Part shown: in pieces, positions 1-7,312 of the stretch
How positions within the stretch are numbered: the first letter of the stretch is position 1
Layout: every line of letters begins with the position of its first letter
Assembly (NCBI GenBank): GCA_022571615.1
Contig: JACZXM010000038.1
Coordinates: 1 to 11,855, forward strand
Length of the DNA: 11,855 nucleotides
Reading direction: 5' to 3'
Source of the DNA: Acidobacteriota bacterium
GTDB taxonomy: Bacteria > Acidobacteriota > UBA890 > WLXD01
Position numbers and translations under genes: made by a program
The notes under the pieces: model-generated
The model's database searches: none
Told to the model about the DNA's origin: nothing
Seen by the model: only the letters and a program-made list of their open reading frames with translations

Positions 1-41
1 GGCGCTGCCTGTCGTTGTCCGCAACGGGAGCAACATCATGA
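1..41 (+). other. Left-edge stretch upstream of cysC, possibly the end of a preceding gene
   Basis: Frame 3 is open from the edge and stops at TGA 39-41, which would overlap the cysC start as ATGA, the coupling style used elsewhere in this window. Twelve codons are too few to identify a product. The cysC frame itself is also open to the left edge, so an N-terminal extension or fusion of CysC (for example to an ATP sulfurylase) cannot be excluded. GGGAG at 26-30 sits 7 bases before ATG 38 and is a plausible ribosome binding site, which favours ATG 38 as the true start. Confidence 0.25.
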
Positions 42-637
42 ACGGCTTCACTCTCTGGTTCACGGGGCTGCCCGGCTCCGGTAAGTCGACGCTATCGCAG
101 GCGGTCGAAGCCGTGCTGCTGGAGCGCGGCATGAGGGTCGAGATCCTCGACGGCGACGAGGTCCGCACGAACCTGTCCAAGGGACTCGGGTTCTCCAAAC
201 AAGACCGCGACACCAATATCCGGCGCATCGGGTACGTCTGCAACCTGCTGAGCCGCAATGGCGTGGTAGCGATTTCGGCGGCAATCTCACCTTACCGGGA
301 GATCCGAGACGAGCTGCGCGGCAAGATCACCAATTTCGTCGAGGTTTACACCGAGTGCTCGATCGACGAGCTATCGCGGCGCGATCCCAAGGGCCTGTAC
401 AAGAAGGCGCTCTGCGGCGAGATCAAGAACTTCACCGGCGTCTCCGATCCCTACGAGGCGCCCCACAACCCGGAGGTCATCTGCAACACCGAGACTGAGA
501 CACTCCAGCAAAGCCTCGACAAGATCGTCCGCAGCCTCGAGCTGATGAGCCTCATCCCGGCCGCCGAGCAGGATGACACCAGCCCTCAGGAAGAGGAAGC
601 GATCCGCGAGCGATTGGCCGCGCTCGGCTACCTGTAG
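38..637 (+). CDS. cysC: Adenylylsulfate (APS) kinase with LGYL-type C-terminal tail
   Basis: Cytosolic kinase that phosphorylates adenylylsulfate with ATP to give PAPS, the sulfate donor for sulfotransferases or for reduction. Visible family signatures are the P-loop GLPGSGKST at residues 10-18, LDGDEVR at 38-43, [12 protein letters not shown] at 52-63, the active-site serine segment ISPYR at 83-87, and the lid region [10 protein letters not shown] plus [11 protein letters not shown] at about 115-142. The kinase domain ends near residue 170. Residues 172-199 are an extra acidic tail ending [11 protein letters not shown], not part of the usual CysC fold and similar to the end of the small protein at 6259. 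No ATP sulfurylase, sulfite reductase or sulfotransferase is visible in the window. Placed directly upstream of three phosphodiesterase-like genes, it more likely supplies PAPS for sulfation than for assimilation, which is inference. The start at ATG 38 has a GGGAG site. Confidence 0.95.
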   Translation: MNGFTLWFTGLPGSGKSTLSQAVEAVLLERGMRVEILDGDEVRTNLSKGLGFSKQDRDTNIRRIGYVCNLLSRNGVVAISAAISPYREIRDELRGKITNFVEVYTECSIDELSRRDPKGLYKKALCGEIKNFTGVSDPYEAPHNPEVICNTETETLQQSLDKIVRSLELMSLIPAAEQDDTSPQEEEAIRERLAALGYL

Positions 638-651
638 GAGGCTCTAGGAGG
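636..651 (+). promoter_or_regulatory. Tandem Shine-Dalgarno sequences before the GTG start at 654
   Basis: TAGGAGGC occurs twice, at 635-642 and 645-652. Each copy holds a perfect AGGAGG (636-641 and 646-651). The first lies 12 bases and the second 2 bases from the GTG, so neither spacing is ideal, and which one is used cannot be told from sequence. The first copy also contains the cysC stop codon. Confidence 0.5.
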
Positions 652-653
652 CC

Positions 654-1937
654 GTGGCTAAGCGCCTCTGTCTGGTCGGGCTCGACGGCGTTCCTGTTGG
701 GCTGCTGACGCGGCTCGCCGAGTCCGGGGTCATGCCACGGGTCGCGGAGCGCATCGCCGCCGGTTCCCTGCGCGCGATGCGCGCATCGGTGCCCGAGATC
801 TCGTCGGTGAGCTGGTCGAGCTTCATGACCGGCACGCAGCCGGGCGAGCACGGCATCTTCGGTTTCACCGACATCGACCCTGAGAGCTACGAGCTCACCT
901 TCCCGAGCTTCTCGCAGTTGGCGGTTCCGACCCTCTGGGACCGGTTGGGCAAGCACGGTCTGGTCTCGGTGGTGTTGAATCAGCCGGCAACCTACCCGGC
1001 GCGCCGGATCCCCGGCGCCATCGTAAGTGGCTTCGTCGCCGTCGATCTGAGCCGTGCCGTGCAACCGCTCCATCACCTCGGCCCGCTGCGCCGGCTGGAC
1101 TATCGCATCGACATCGACACCTTGCGCAGCCGGCGCAACCATGACTGGTTGTTCCGCGATCTGCACCGGACCCTGGATTCGCGGCGCCGGGCACTCTGGC
1201 ATCTGTGGGATTTTGTCGAGTGGGACTTCCTCCAGGTCGTGATCACCGGAACCGATCGCCTGTACCACTACCTGTGGGATGCGCTCGAGGATCGGCATCA
1301 CCCGCGGCATGAGCAGGCGCTCCAGTACCACAGCGCTGTCGATACCTTCGTCGGCGAGATCTTCGATCGCTTTGCGGCCGAGGATGCGGATGCCGAATCA
1401 CGCTTTTGGATGCTGTCCGATCATGGATTCTGCGGCATCCGCCAGGAGGTTCAGCTCAACGCGTGGCTCAGAGCTGAGGGATACCTGAACCTACCAGAGG
1501 GCGGTACCGATGGGCTGCAGGCCATGGACGGCGACAGCACCGCGTTTGTCCTCGATCCGGGACGCATCTATGTCCACCGCGCCGACCGCTTCGCCCGCGG
1601 CCTGGTGCCGGCAGACAAGGTGCAGGAGCTCAAACGTGAGCTCGCCGACGGCCTTCGCGGGCTGCGGTATGATGGGGAGCCGATCGTCCGCGAGGTCTTC
1701 GACAGCGCGCAGATCTACCAGGGGCCACAGGCCTCGCGGGGGCCGGACCTGGTGGCGCTCTCCCACCCCGGTTTCGACCTCAAGGGATCGCCCACCTCGA
1801 CGGAGACCTTCGGGCGAACCGACCTGGTCGGCATGCACACCTACGACGATGCCTTCTTACTGACACCCGATTCGATCGATGGCGATCTGTGGATCGGCGA
1901 CCTGGCCGAAATTCTGATGCAGGAGCTCGTACCTTGA
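654..1937 (+). CDS. Alkaline-phosphatase-superfamily hydrolase (type I phosphodiesterase-like), short cytosolic paralogue
   Basis: Predicted metal-dependent phosphodiesterase or phosphotransferase of the nucleotide pyrophosphatase type. Metal and catalytic positions can be traced: Asp11 in VGLDG, the likely Ser nucleophile at residue 50 (IS-SVSW, aligned to the NPP threonine), THR-Gly and HGIFGF at about 59-69, Asp201/His205 in TDRLYHYLW, Asp256/His257 in SDHGF, and a late His395. There is no signal peptide or membrane segment, so it should act in the cytosol, unlike its two downstream paralogues. At 427 aa it lacks the roughly 200-residue middle insert those paralogues carry. The nucleophile is not in a CxPxR/SxPxR motif, so it is not a formylglycine sulfatase. 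The GTG start is required to keep Asp11 and has AGGAGG upstream. The stop overlaps the next start as TTGA. Substrate unknown. Confidence 0.88.
   Translation: MAKRLCLVGLDGVPVGLLTRLAESGVMPRVAERIAAGSLRAMRASVPEISSVSWSSFMTGTQPGEHGIFGFTDIDPESYELTFPSFSQLAVPTLWDRLGKHGLVSVVLNQPATYPARRIPGAIVSGFVAVDLSRAVQPLHHLGPLRRLDYRIDIDTLRSRRNHDWLFRDLHRTLDSRRRALWHLWDFVEWDFLQVVITGTDRLYHYLWDALEDRHHPRHEQALQYHSAVDTFVGEIFDRFAAEDADAESRFWMLSDHGFCGIRQEVQLNAWLRAEGYLNLPEGGTDGLQAMDGDSTAFVLDPGRIYVHRADRFARGLVPADKVQELKRELADGLRGLRYDGEPIVREVFDSAQIYQGPQASRGPDLVALSHPGFDLKGSPTSTETFGRTDLVGMHTYDDAFLLTPDSIDGDLWIGDLAEILMQELVP
1921..1925 (+). promoter_or_regulatory. Ribosome binding site that sets the TTG start at 1934
   Basis: AGGAG lies 8 bases before TTG 1934, inside the last codons of the upstream gene. 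It supports TTG 1934 over the in-frame ATG at 1889, which lies 49 bases inside the previous gene and would place 15 extra residues ahead of a basic, signal-like N-terminus. Confidence 0.65.
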
Positions 1938-4102
1938 AGCACCGTCTGCCGCCGCCTTGGCAGCCCGCCATGCCCGGGCGCGCGACCCACGCCACTTCTG
2001 CCACGGGCTGCTGGGCCGTAATGACCGCGGCGCTGGTGGCGGGGTTGCTGCTGCCTGGCAGTGCCGAGGCCTATGTCGGCCCCGGTGCGGGCTTCGCGTT
2101 CATCAGCAGCTTTCTGGTCTTGTTCACGACGATGCTGGCGGTCGTCGCGTCGCTGCTGATCTGGCCGTTCCGGATGCTGTGGCGGGCCCTGACCCGCCGC
2201 ACTCGGGCGGTGCCCAAGATCCGGCGGCTCATCCTCGTCGGCTTCGATGGTCAGGACCCACAGCTGACCGATCGCTTTCTGAGCCAGGGCAAGCTCCCAA
2301 ACTTCGAGCGCTTGGCGAAGATGGGCTGCTACAAGCGGCTCAAGACCACCTTTCCGTCGATCTCGCCGGTCGCCTGGTCGTCTTTCTCGACCGGAAGCCA
2401 TCCGGCCCGGCACAACATCTACGACTTCCTGGACCGCGACCGCCGCACCTACCTGCCGGTATTGTCCTCCACCAAGATCGGCTCGGTGGACCGCTTCCTT
2501 CGACTCGGCCCTTTCCAGATCCCGCTCGAGAAGCCACAGATCCGGCTCCTGCGTAAGTCCAAGCCGTTCTGGAGCATCCTGGGCGAGCACAACATCTGGA
2601 GCACCGTGCTGCGGGTGCCGATCACGTTCCCGCCGGATCGCTTCTACGGCGCCCAGCTGTCGGCCATGTGCGTGCCGGACCTGCTCGGCACCCAGGGCAC
2701 GTTCCTGCTGTTCACCACCCGGCCAGCGCAGACCGGGTTCAAAGAGGGCGGCCTGCGCGTCCCGGTGACGATGCAGGGGGATCGTGTCGAGGGCGTACTG
2801 GAGGGCCCCGAGAACATGCTGCGCGTCGGTAGCCCGCCGCTACAGCTGCCGTTGGTGGTAGATCTGGACCGGAAGTCGCAGCGCGCGACCGTTACCTTGG
2901 GGCGAGAAACCGTGGAGCTGGCGCTGGGTGAGCTTTCCGACTGGGTGCCGCTGACCTTCAACGCCGTACCGGGGATCAAGGTGCGGGGCATCGCCCGCAT
3001 CATGATGACCGAGATGAACGGCCACTTCTCGCTCTACATGACGCCGATCGCGCTCGATCCCGAGAAGCCGGCGATGCCGATCTCGCACCCGAACTACTAC
3101 TCGGTCTACCTTTCCAAGCTGCAGGGCAAGTTCTCCACCCTCGGCCTCGCCGAGGACACCTGGGCCCTGAACGAGAAAGTCATCCAGGACGAAGACTTCT
3201 GGCGCCTGTCGATGGACATCGACGACGAGCGCCAGGAGATGTTCTGGTCGGCCCTGGAGCGGCTGCGCAAGGGATGCCTGGTGTGCGTGTTCGACGGCAC
3301 CGACCGGATCCAGCACATGTACTGGCGCTATATCGACCCCGGACATCCAGCCGACGATGGCGCCCAGAGCGAGCACCGCGATGCTATCGAGCGTCTCTAC
3401 ATCAAGAACGACAAGCTGGTCGGCGAGCTGCTCGACCGCCTGCAGGAAGATGACCTGCTGATGGTGCTGTCGGACCACGGCTTCGCTTCCTTCCGGCGCG
3501 GCGTGAACCTCAACCGCTGGCTTCTGGACAACGGCTACCTGAGCCTCAAGGAGGGCGCCGACGGAGCCGTCGAGTGGCTGCGGGGTGTGGACTGGTCGCG
3601 CACCAAGGCCTATTGCCTCGGACTCTCGGGCATGTTCTTCAACATCAAGGGACGCGAGGAGCAGGGCATCGTCGAGCCCAGCGAGGTCGACGCCCTCAAG
3701 GCCCAGATCGGCGCCAAGCTGCGCGGCTTGCGCGACCAGGAGCACGACGAGGTCGCGATCGTCGAGGCGTTCGACACCTCCAAGCTGTACCAGGGTCCGT
3801 ACCTGGAGAATGCCCCCGAGTTCGTGATCGGCTACAACCGCGGCTATCGCACCTCCTGGGACTGCGCCACGGGCGTCGTCGACGCGCCGCTGTTCGAGGA
3901 CAACACCAAGGCGTGGAGTGGGGACCATTGCGTCGACCCACGGCTGGTGCCGGGGGTCATCTTCTGCAATCGACCCATCGACGCCGAGTCGCCGGCGCTC
4001 ATCGACATCGCACCCACCGCGCTGCAGCAGTTCGGAATCACGCCGCCCAAGTACATGGACGGGGTTCCGTTGTTTGCCGACGAGCCGGGATCCTCGCGAT
4101 GA
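1934..4102 (+). CDS. Membrane-anchored alkaline-phosphatase-superfamily hydrolase with YVGPGAG motif
   Basis: Predicted metal-dependent phosphodiesterase/phosphotransferase of 722 aa. The N-terminus has a signal-like hydrophobic stretch ending GSAEA (to about residue 46), then YVGPGAG, then a second hydrophobic helix (about 53-79) followed by a basic patch RRTRAVPKIRR, giving an N-terminal membrane anchor. Catalytic positions are Asp105 in VGFDG, likely nucleophile Ser144 in SISPVAW, Asp457/His461 in TDRIQHMYW, Asp514/His515 in SDHGF, and His665 in WSGDH. An insert of about 200 residues (about 210-410), including MTPIALDPEKPAMPIS, separates the two halves and is shared with the next gene. The start is TTG 1934 (TTGA overlap with the upstream stop, RBS 1921-1925). 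The end overlaps the next ATG as ATGA. Which side of the membrane the catalytic domain faces depends on whether GSAEA is cleaved. Substrate unknown; lipid or glycan phosphodiesters are candidates. Confidence 0.87.
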   Translation: MKHRLPPPWQPAMPGRATHATSATGCWAVMTAALVAGLLLPGSAEAYVGPGAGFAFISSFLVLFTTMLAVVASLLIWPFRMLWRALTRRTRAVPKIRRLILVGFDGQDPQLTDRFLSQGKLPNFERLAKMGCYKRLKTTFPSISPVAWSSFSTGSHPARHNIYDFLDRDRRTYLPVLSSTKIGSVDRFLRLGPFQIPLEKPQIRLLRKSKPFWSILGEHNIWSTVLRVPITFPPDRFYGAQLSAMCVPDLLGTQGTFLLFTTRPAQTGFKEGGLRVPVTMQGDRVEGVLEGPENMLRVGSPPLQLPLVVDLDRKSQRATVTLGRETVELALGELSDWVPLTFNAVPGIKVRGIARIMMTEMNGHFSLYMTPIALDPEKPAMPISHPNYYSVYLSKLQGKFSTLGLAEDTWALNEKVIQDEDFWRLSMDIDDERQEMFWSALERLRKGCLVCVFDGTDRIQHMYWRYIDPGHPADDGAQSEHRDAIERLYIKNDKLVGELLDRLQEDDLLMVLSDHGFASFRRGVNLNRWLLDNGYLSLKEGADGAVEWLRGVDWSRTKAYCLGLSGMFFNIKGREEQGIVEPSEVDALKAQIGAKLRGLRDQEHDEVAIVEAFDTSKLYQGPYLENAPEFVIGYNRGYRTSWDCATGVVDAPLFEDNTKAWSGDHCVDPRLVPGVIFCNRPIDAESPALIDIAPTALQQFGITPPKYMDGVPLFADEPGSSR

Positions 4103-6186
4103 CGGCGCCGCGCGACGTCGAGCAAACGGCAGCTGGCGCCATGCACCCAGCGCCATGCATCGCGGCCCTACTCGCCGTCGCCGGCCTGGTGGCGTGCGGC
4201 GGGGCCCGAGCCGAGGGCGACCGCCGGGTGATCGTGCTGGGCATGGACGGTCTCGACTACACGCTGGTGCGCGAGCTGATCGATGCCGGGCGCTTGCCCA
4301 ATTTCAAGCGCCTCGAGCAGTCCGGCGGTTTCTCCCCTCTGGAAACAGCGGCTTCGCCACAGAGTCCCGTGGCGTGGTCGAACTTCATCACCGGCCTGGA
4401 TTCCGGAGGCCACGGCATTTTCGATTTCCTGCACCGTGACCTGTCCGATCCCTTGCCCTTCGGCATGCCCTACCAGGCCACCAGCAAGGCACCTCCCCGC
4501 GGGCGGATCCTGCGGTTTTCTGGCCTGCTTCCGCACTGGGAGGAGTCGGAGATGTCGGGCCGCAGCCTCGAGATCGGAGGATGGGTGCTGCCGCTATGGG
4601 GGGCCGAAGGCACCCAGCTGGCTCGACACGGCACACCGTTTTGGCAACGGCTCGAGGAGCACGGCATCCGCAGCTCGGTTCTCCGCATGCCGGCCAACTA
4701 TCCCCCCGTCGGAGTAGCCCAGCGAGAGCTCTCCGGGATGGGCACACCGGATCTGCGCGGCACCTCGGGCAGCTTCACGTTCTACAGCACCGACCGCCGG
4801 CAGTTCCTCAAGCGCGATGTTACCGGCGGTGAGATTTATCCCGCCGACGTAGTGGACAACGTGTTCAACGGCACCATCTACGGCCCGGCTGACAACCCCG
4901 TGACCGCGGAACCGGACGACGAGCTGACGACCGAGTTCATCGTCTACCTGGATGCCGAGAACCCGGCCGCCAAGTTCGAAGTCGGGAGCACGCAGTTCAT
5001 CCTGCGGCAGGGAGAATGGAGCGACTGGACGGCGGTCGAGTTCGAGCTCTTGCCGTGGGTGCAGTCGCTGCCCGGCATGGTGCGCTTCTACCTCAAATCG
5101 GTCCGGCCCCAGTTCGAGCTCTACATCACGCCGGTGCAGATCGACCCGCTGGAGCCTGCCATGCCGATCTCGGTGCCCGAGTCGTTTGCCACCGAGCTCG
5201 CCCGCTCCAGCGGCCGTTTCTATACCCAGGAAATGCCGGAGGACACCAAGGCCATCGTGCACGGTGTGTTCGACATCGACGACTTCCTGAGCCAGGCCCA
5301 CATCACCGGGCAGGAGGTCATTCGCCAGTACCGACAAGTCCTTCGCGGCTGGAACGACGATTTCCTTTTCTATTACTTCGGCAACGCCGATCAGGTCTCG
5401 CACGTGCTGTGGGGATGGACGCTCGATCCCGGGCATCCCGCGCATGTGGCGGACTTGCACGAGCGTTATCGGGACGCGATTCCGCAGATCTACGAGGAGC
5501 TCGACGCGGTTATCGGCACCACCCTCGAGCACATCGAGCTGGACACCACGTTGATCGTCATGTCAGACCACGGGTTCACTAGCTGGCGCCGTGAGTTCCA
5601 CCTCAACACCTGGCTGTATGAGCACGGCTACCTGCGCCTGGCGCGCGGCAATCGACTGCCGGTCAAGGAGTTCTTCCAGGGCGTCGCCTGGCCCCGCACG
5701 CGAGCTTACGGGCTCGGAATCAGCGGCCTGTACCTAAACCTCGAGGGACGCGAGCGCAACGGTGTGGTCAAACCGGGGGAACGCGACGCGCTATTGGAGC
5801 GCATCGAGCGCGAGTTGCTCGCCACGATCGATCCCGCCACCGGCATGCCCGCGATCACCAAGGTCTACATCCGCGAGCGAGATTTCCATGACCGCGGCCA
5901 CATCGAGATCGGTCCGGACATCATCGTCGGCTACGCCAAGGGGACACGCGGTTCCGGCAACGACGCTCTCGGTGGGATCCCACAGGAGGTCATCGACGAC
6001 AATCTCGACGATTGGAGCGGCGACCACATCATGGATCACCGGACAGTGCCCGGAATCTTGTTGAGCAACCGTCCGCTCGCCCGCCCGGCGACCTCCTTGC
6101 AGAACCTCGGCGCCGCGATCCTGGCCGAGTTCGGGATCGGTGGATTCCCGGACGGCAGCCAGCCGATCACGGTACAGGAGAACTAG
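4099..6186 (+). CDS. Exported alkaline-phosphatase-superfamily hydrolase, probable lipoprotein
   Basis: Third consecutive paralogue, 695 aa from ATG 4099 (ATGA overlap with the upstream stop). An alternative ATG at 4141 (residue 15) would give a cleaner signal peptide. The leader ends LVAC-GG, a good lipobox with Cys33, suggesting a lipid-anchored extracytoplasmic enzyme; cleavage after ARA is the alternative. Catalytic positions are Asp50 in LGMDG, likely nucleophile Ser89 in PQSPVAW, HGIFDF at about 105-110, Asp431/His435 in NADQVSHVLW, Asp490/His491 in SDHGF, and His643 in WSGDH. It shares the middle insert (about 200-400), including QIDPLEPAMPIS, with the gene before it, so the two probably arose by duplication. 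The open frame extends back to 3574, but that part lies on top of the upstream gene and reads as low-complexity Arg/Gly. Its TAG stop is the first TAG of the CTAGCAGG repeat. Substrate unknown. Confidence 0.87.
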   Translation: MTAPRDVEQTAAGAMHPAPCIAALLAVAGLVACGGARAEGDRRVIVLGMDGLDYTLVRELIDAGRLPNFKRLEQSGGFSPLETAASPQSPVAWSNFITGLDSGGHGIFDFLHRDLSDPLPFGMPYQATSKAPPRGRILRFSGLLPHWEESEMSGRSLEIGGWVLPLWGAEGTQLARHGTPFWQRLEEHGIRSSVLRMPANYPPVGVAQRELSGMGTPDLRGTSGSFTFYSTDRRQFLKRDVTGGEIYPADVVDNVFNGTIYGPADNPVTAEPDDELTTEFIVYLDAENPAAKFEVGSTQFILRQGEWSDWTAVEFELLPWVQSLPGMVRFYLKSVRPQFELYITPVQIDPLEPAMPISVPESFATELARSSGRFYTQEMPEDTKAIVHGVFDIDDFLSQAHITGQEVIRQYRQVLRGWNDDFLFYYFGNADQVSHVLWGWTLDPGHPAHVADLHERYRDAIPQIYEELDAVIGTTLEHIELDTTLIVMSDHGFTSWRREFHLNTWLYEHGYLRLARGNRLPVKEFFQGVAWPRTRAYGLGISGLYLNLEGRERNGVVKPGERDALLERIERELLATIDPATGMPAITKVYIRERDFHDRGHIEIGPDIIVGYAKGTRGSGNDALGGIPQEVIDDNLDDWSGDHIMDHRTVPGILLSNRPLARPATSLQNLGAAILAEFGIGGFPDGSQPITVQEN

Positions 6187-6199
6187 CAGGCCGTGGTAG
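6183..6199 (+). repeat. Dispersed repeat copy 1, CTAGCAGGCCGTGGTAG
   Basis: Seventeen bases identical to the starts of the copies at 8073 and 9458, diverging afterwards. Its TAG supplies the stop codon of the upstream hydrolase. Confidence 0.8.
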
Positions 6200-6258
6200 G
6201 TACTCCAATCCAAGGCGCCCCTCGACCGGACGCCCGGACCGACAATGGAGACAGGACA

Positions 6259-6453
6259 ATGTTCGGAGGCAGTCGTATCAAGCTCGACAAGGATCTGCTC
6301 AGCCGAGTTAGGAAGTACGCCCGCATCGCCGGGTACTCCTCGGTCGAGGAATTCATCACCCACGCGCTCGAGAAGGAGCTTGCGGTCCTCGAGGATGCAG
6401 ATTCCGAGGACGATATCCGCAAGAAGCTCCAGGGCCTCGGCTACATCTCGTAG
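6259..6453 (+). CDS. Small ribbon-helix-helix-like protein with LGY tail
   Basis: A 64-aa protein. Residues 5-10 (SRIKLD) fit the short beta strand, 11-24 the first helix and 28-43 (SVEEFITHALEKEL) the second helix of a MetJ/Arc/CopG-type fold. A typical member would dimerise and bind DNA, so it could regulate this operon. The C-terminus from about 46 is acidic and ends DDIRKKLQGLGYIS, matching the tail on CysC ([11 protein letters not shown]), so it could instead be a small partner protein. The start is ATG 6259, with GGAG at 6247-6250 eight bases upstream. A GTG at 6193 in the same frame would add 22 unstructured residues and begin inside the repeat, so it is not preferred. The gene sits 72 bases after the third hydrolase and 15 bases before the membrane protein. 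Function unproven. Confidence 0.75.
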   Translation: MFGGSRIKLDKDLLSRVRKYARIAGYSSVEEFITHALEKELAVLEDADSEDDIRKKLQGLGYIS

Positions 6454-6468
6454 CGCCAGGAAGAACTG

Positions 6469-7293
6469 ATGGCGACCGTCAACAGCCTGCTCGGGGTGTT
6501 CTTCGACGCCCTGCTGTACCCGTTCCGGACACTGCACCCAATGGTCGGGTTGACCTTCGTGTCCGCGATCGCGGCGGTGCTGATGTTGCTGGGCTACAAG
6601 GCTACGTCCAACCAGCCTGCGGTCGAGGCCGTGAAGCGCAAGATCGCCGCCGGCCTGTTCGAGATCCGGCTGTTTAACGATGACGTGGTCGCCATCCTCC
6701 GGGCGCAGCGCTCGATCCTGCGCCACAACCTCACCTACATCGGTCTCAACCTGGTACCGATGCTTTTCATGCTGGTGCCTTTCGTACTAGTGGTCGCCCA
6801 GCTCCAATTCCACTACGGATACCGCGGGCTCGAGGTGGGGCAGCCAACCACCCTCCGCGTGACGGTTGCCGGCGCCACCACCGGCGAGGCGCCCGAGATC
6901 ACGCTCGAGGTCCCCGCCGGTGTCCGCGTGGACAGCCCCCGGGTCTGGATACCGAGCTTGCAGGAGGCGGCGTGGCGGATCGTGGCGGAGACCCCCGGCG
7001 CCCATGAGCTCAGAGTTACGGTGGACGGCCAGATCTTCACCAAACGCCTCGTGGCTTCGGGTCGAATCGAGCGCCGCGCCCCCGAACGTCTCGCCGCGGG
7101 CTTCCTGAACCAGCTCCTCTACCCGGCCGAGCCGCCGTTGCCATCGGGTGCCGCGGTTACCGCGATTCGAGTCGACTACCCCAGTCGCGACGTTGGGCTG
7201 TTCGGCTTCGAGACCCACTGGCTGATCGTGTTCTTCATCCTCAGCGTCACCATCGCGTTCGCGCTCAAGGGCCGGTTCGGGGTCACCATCTGA
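6469..7293 (+). CDS. Three-helix membrane protein with Oxa1/YidC/EMC3-like N-terminal half
   Basis: 274 aa. Predicted helix 1 at about 25-43, a charged helical segment at 46-86 (AVKRKIAAGLFEIRLFNDD and on), helix 2 at 89-111 containing LVPMLFMLVPFVLVVAQL, a beta-rich soluble domain at about 115-245, and a last helix at about 252-266. The order helix, amphipathic charged coil with an acidic DD pair, Asn, then a Pro-containing helix resembles the core of Oxa1-superfamily insertases (YidC, archaeal DUF106, EMC3/TMCO1). The later YidC helices are absent and an extracytoplasmic domain takes their place. The resemblance is judged by eye. ATG 6469 has AGGAAG 5 bases upstream. Being last in the operon, it may insert or tether the membrane-bound hydrolases, which is inference. 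Alternative: an uncharacterised membrane family with no insertase role. Confidence 0.75.
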   Translation: MATVNSLLGVFFDALLYPFRTLHPMVGLTFVSAIAAVLMLLGYKATSNQPAVEAVKRKIAAGLFEIRLFNDDVVAILRAQRSILRHNLTYIGLNLVPMLFMLVPFVLVVAQLQFHYGYRGLEVGQPTTLRVTVAGATTGEAPEITLEVPAGVRVDSPRVWIPSLQEAAWRIVAETPGAHELRVTVDGQIFTKRLVASGRIERRAPERLAAGFLNQLLYPAEPPLPSGAAVTAIRVDYPSRDVGLFGFETHWLIVFFILSVTIAFALKGRFGVTI

Positions 7294-7312
7294 GCCCCCA
7301 CAGCTGCTTGTG

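Noticed and set aside
3574..4098. N-terminal extension of the third hydrolase
   Set aside because: It overlaps 525 bases of the second hydrolase and reads as Arg/Gly low complexity. ATG 4099 with an ATGA overlap and a signal peptide is a better start.
2840..4156. 438-codon open frame on the minus strand
   Set aside because: It lies wholly antisense to the second hydrolase, whose catalytic motifs are intact. High GC leaves long antisense frames open, and this one shows no recognisable motif.
654..6186. The three hydrolases as formylglycine sulfatases, suggested by the neighbouring PAPS kinase
   Set aside because: None has a C/S-x-P/A-x-R motif at the nucleophile. The pattern is S-x-V-x-W, as in phosphodiesterase-type members.
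6193..6258. GTG 6193 as start of the small RHH-like protein
   Set aside because: The added residues are unstructured and begin inside the repeat. ATG 6259 has a well-spaced GGAG and begins right before the beta strand.
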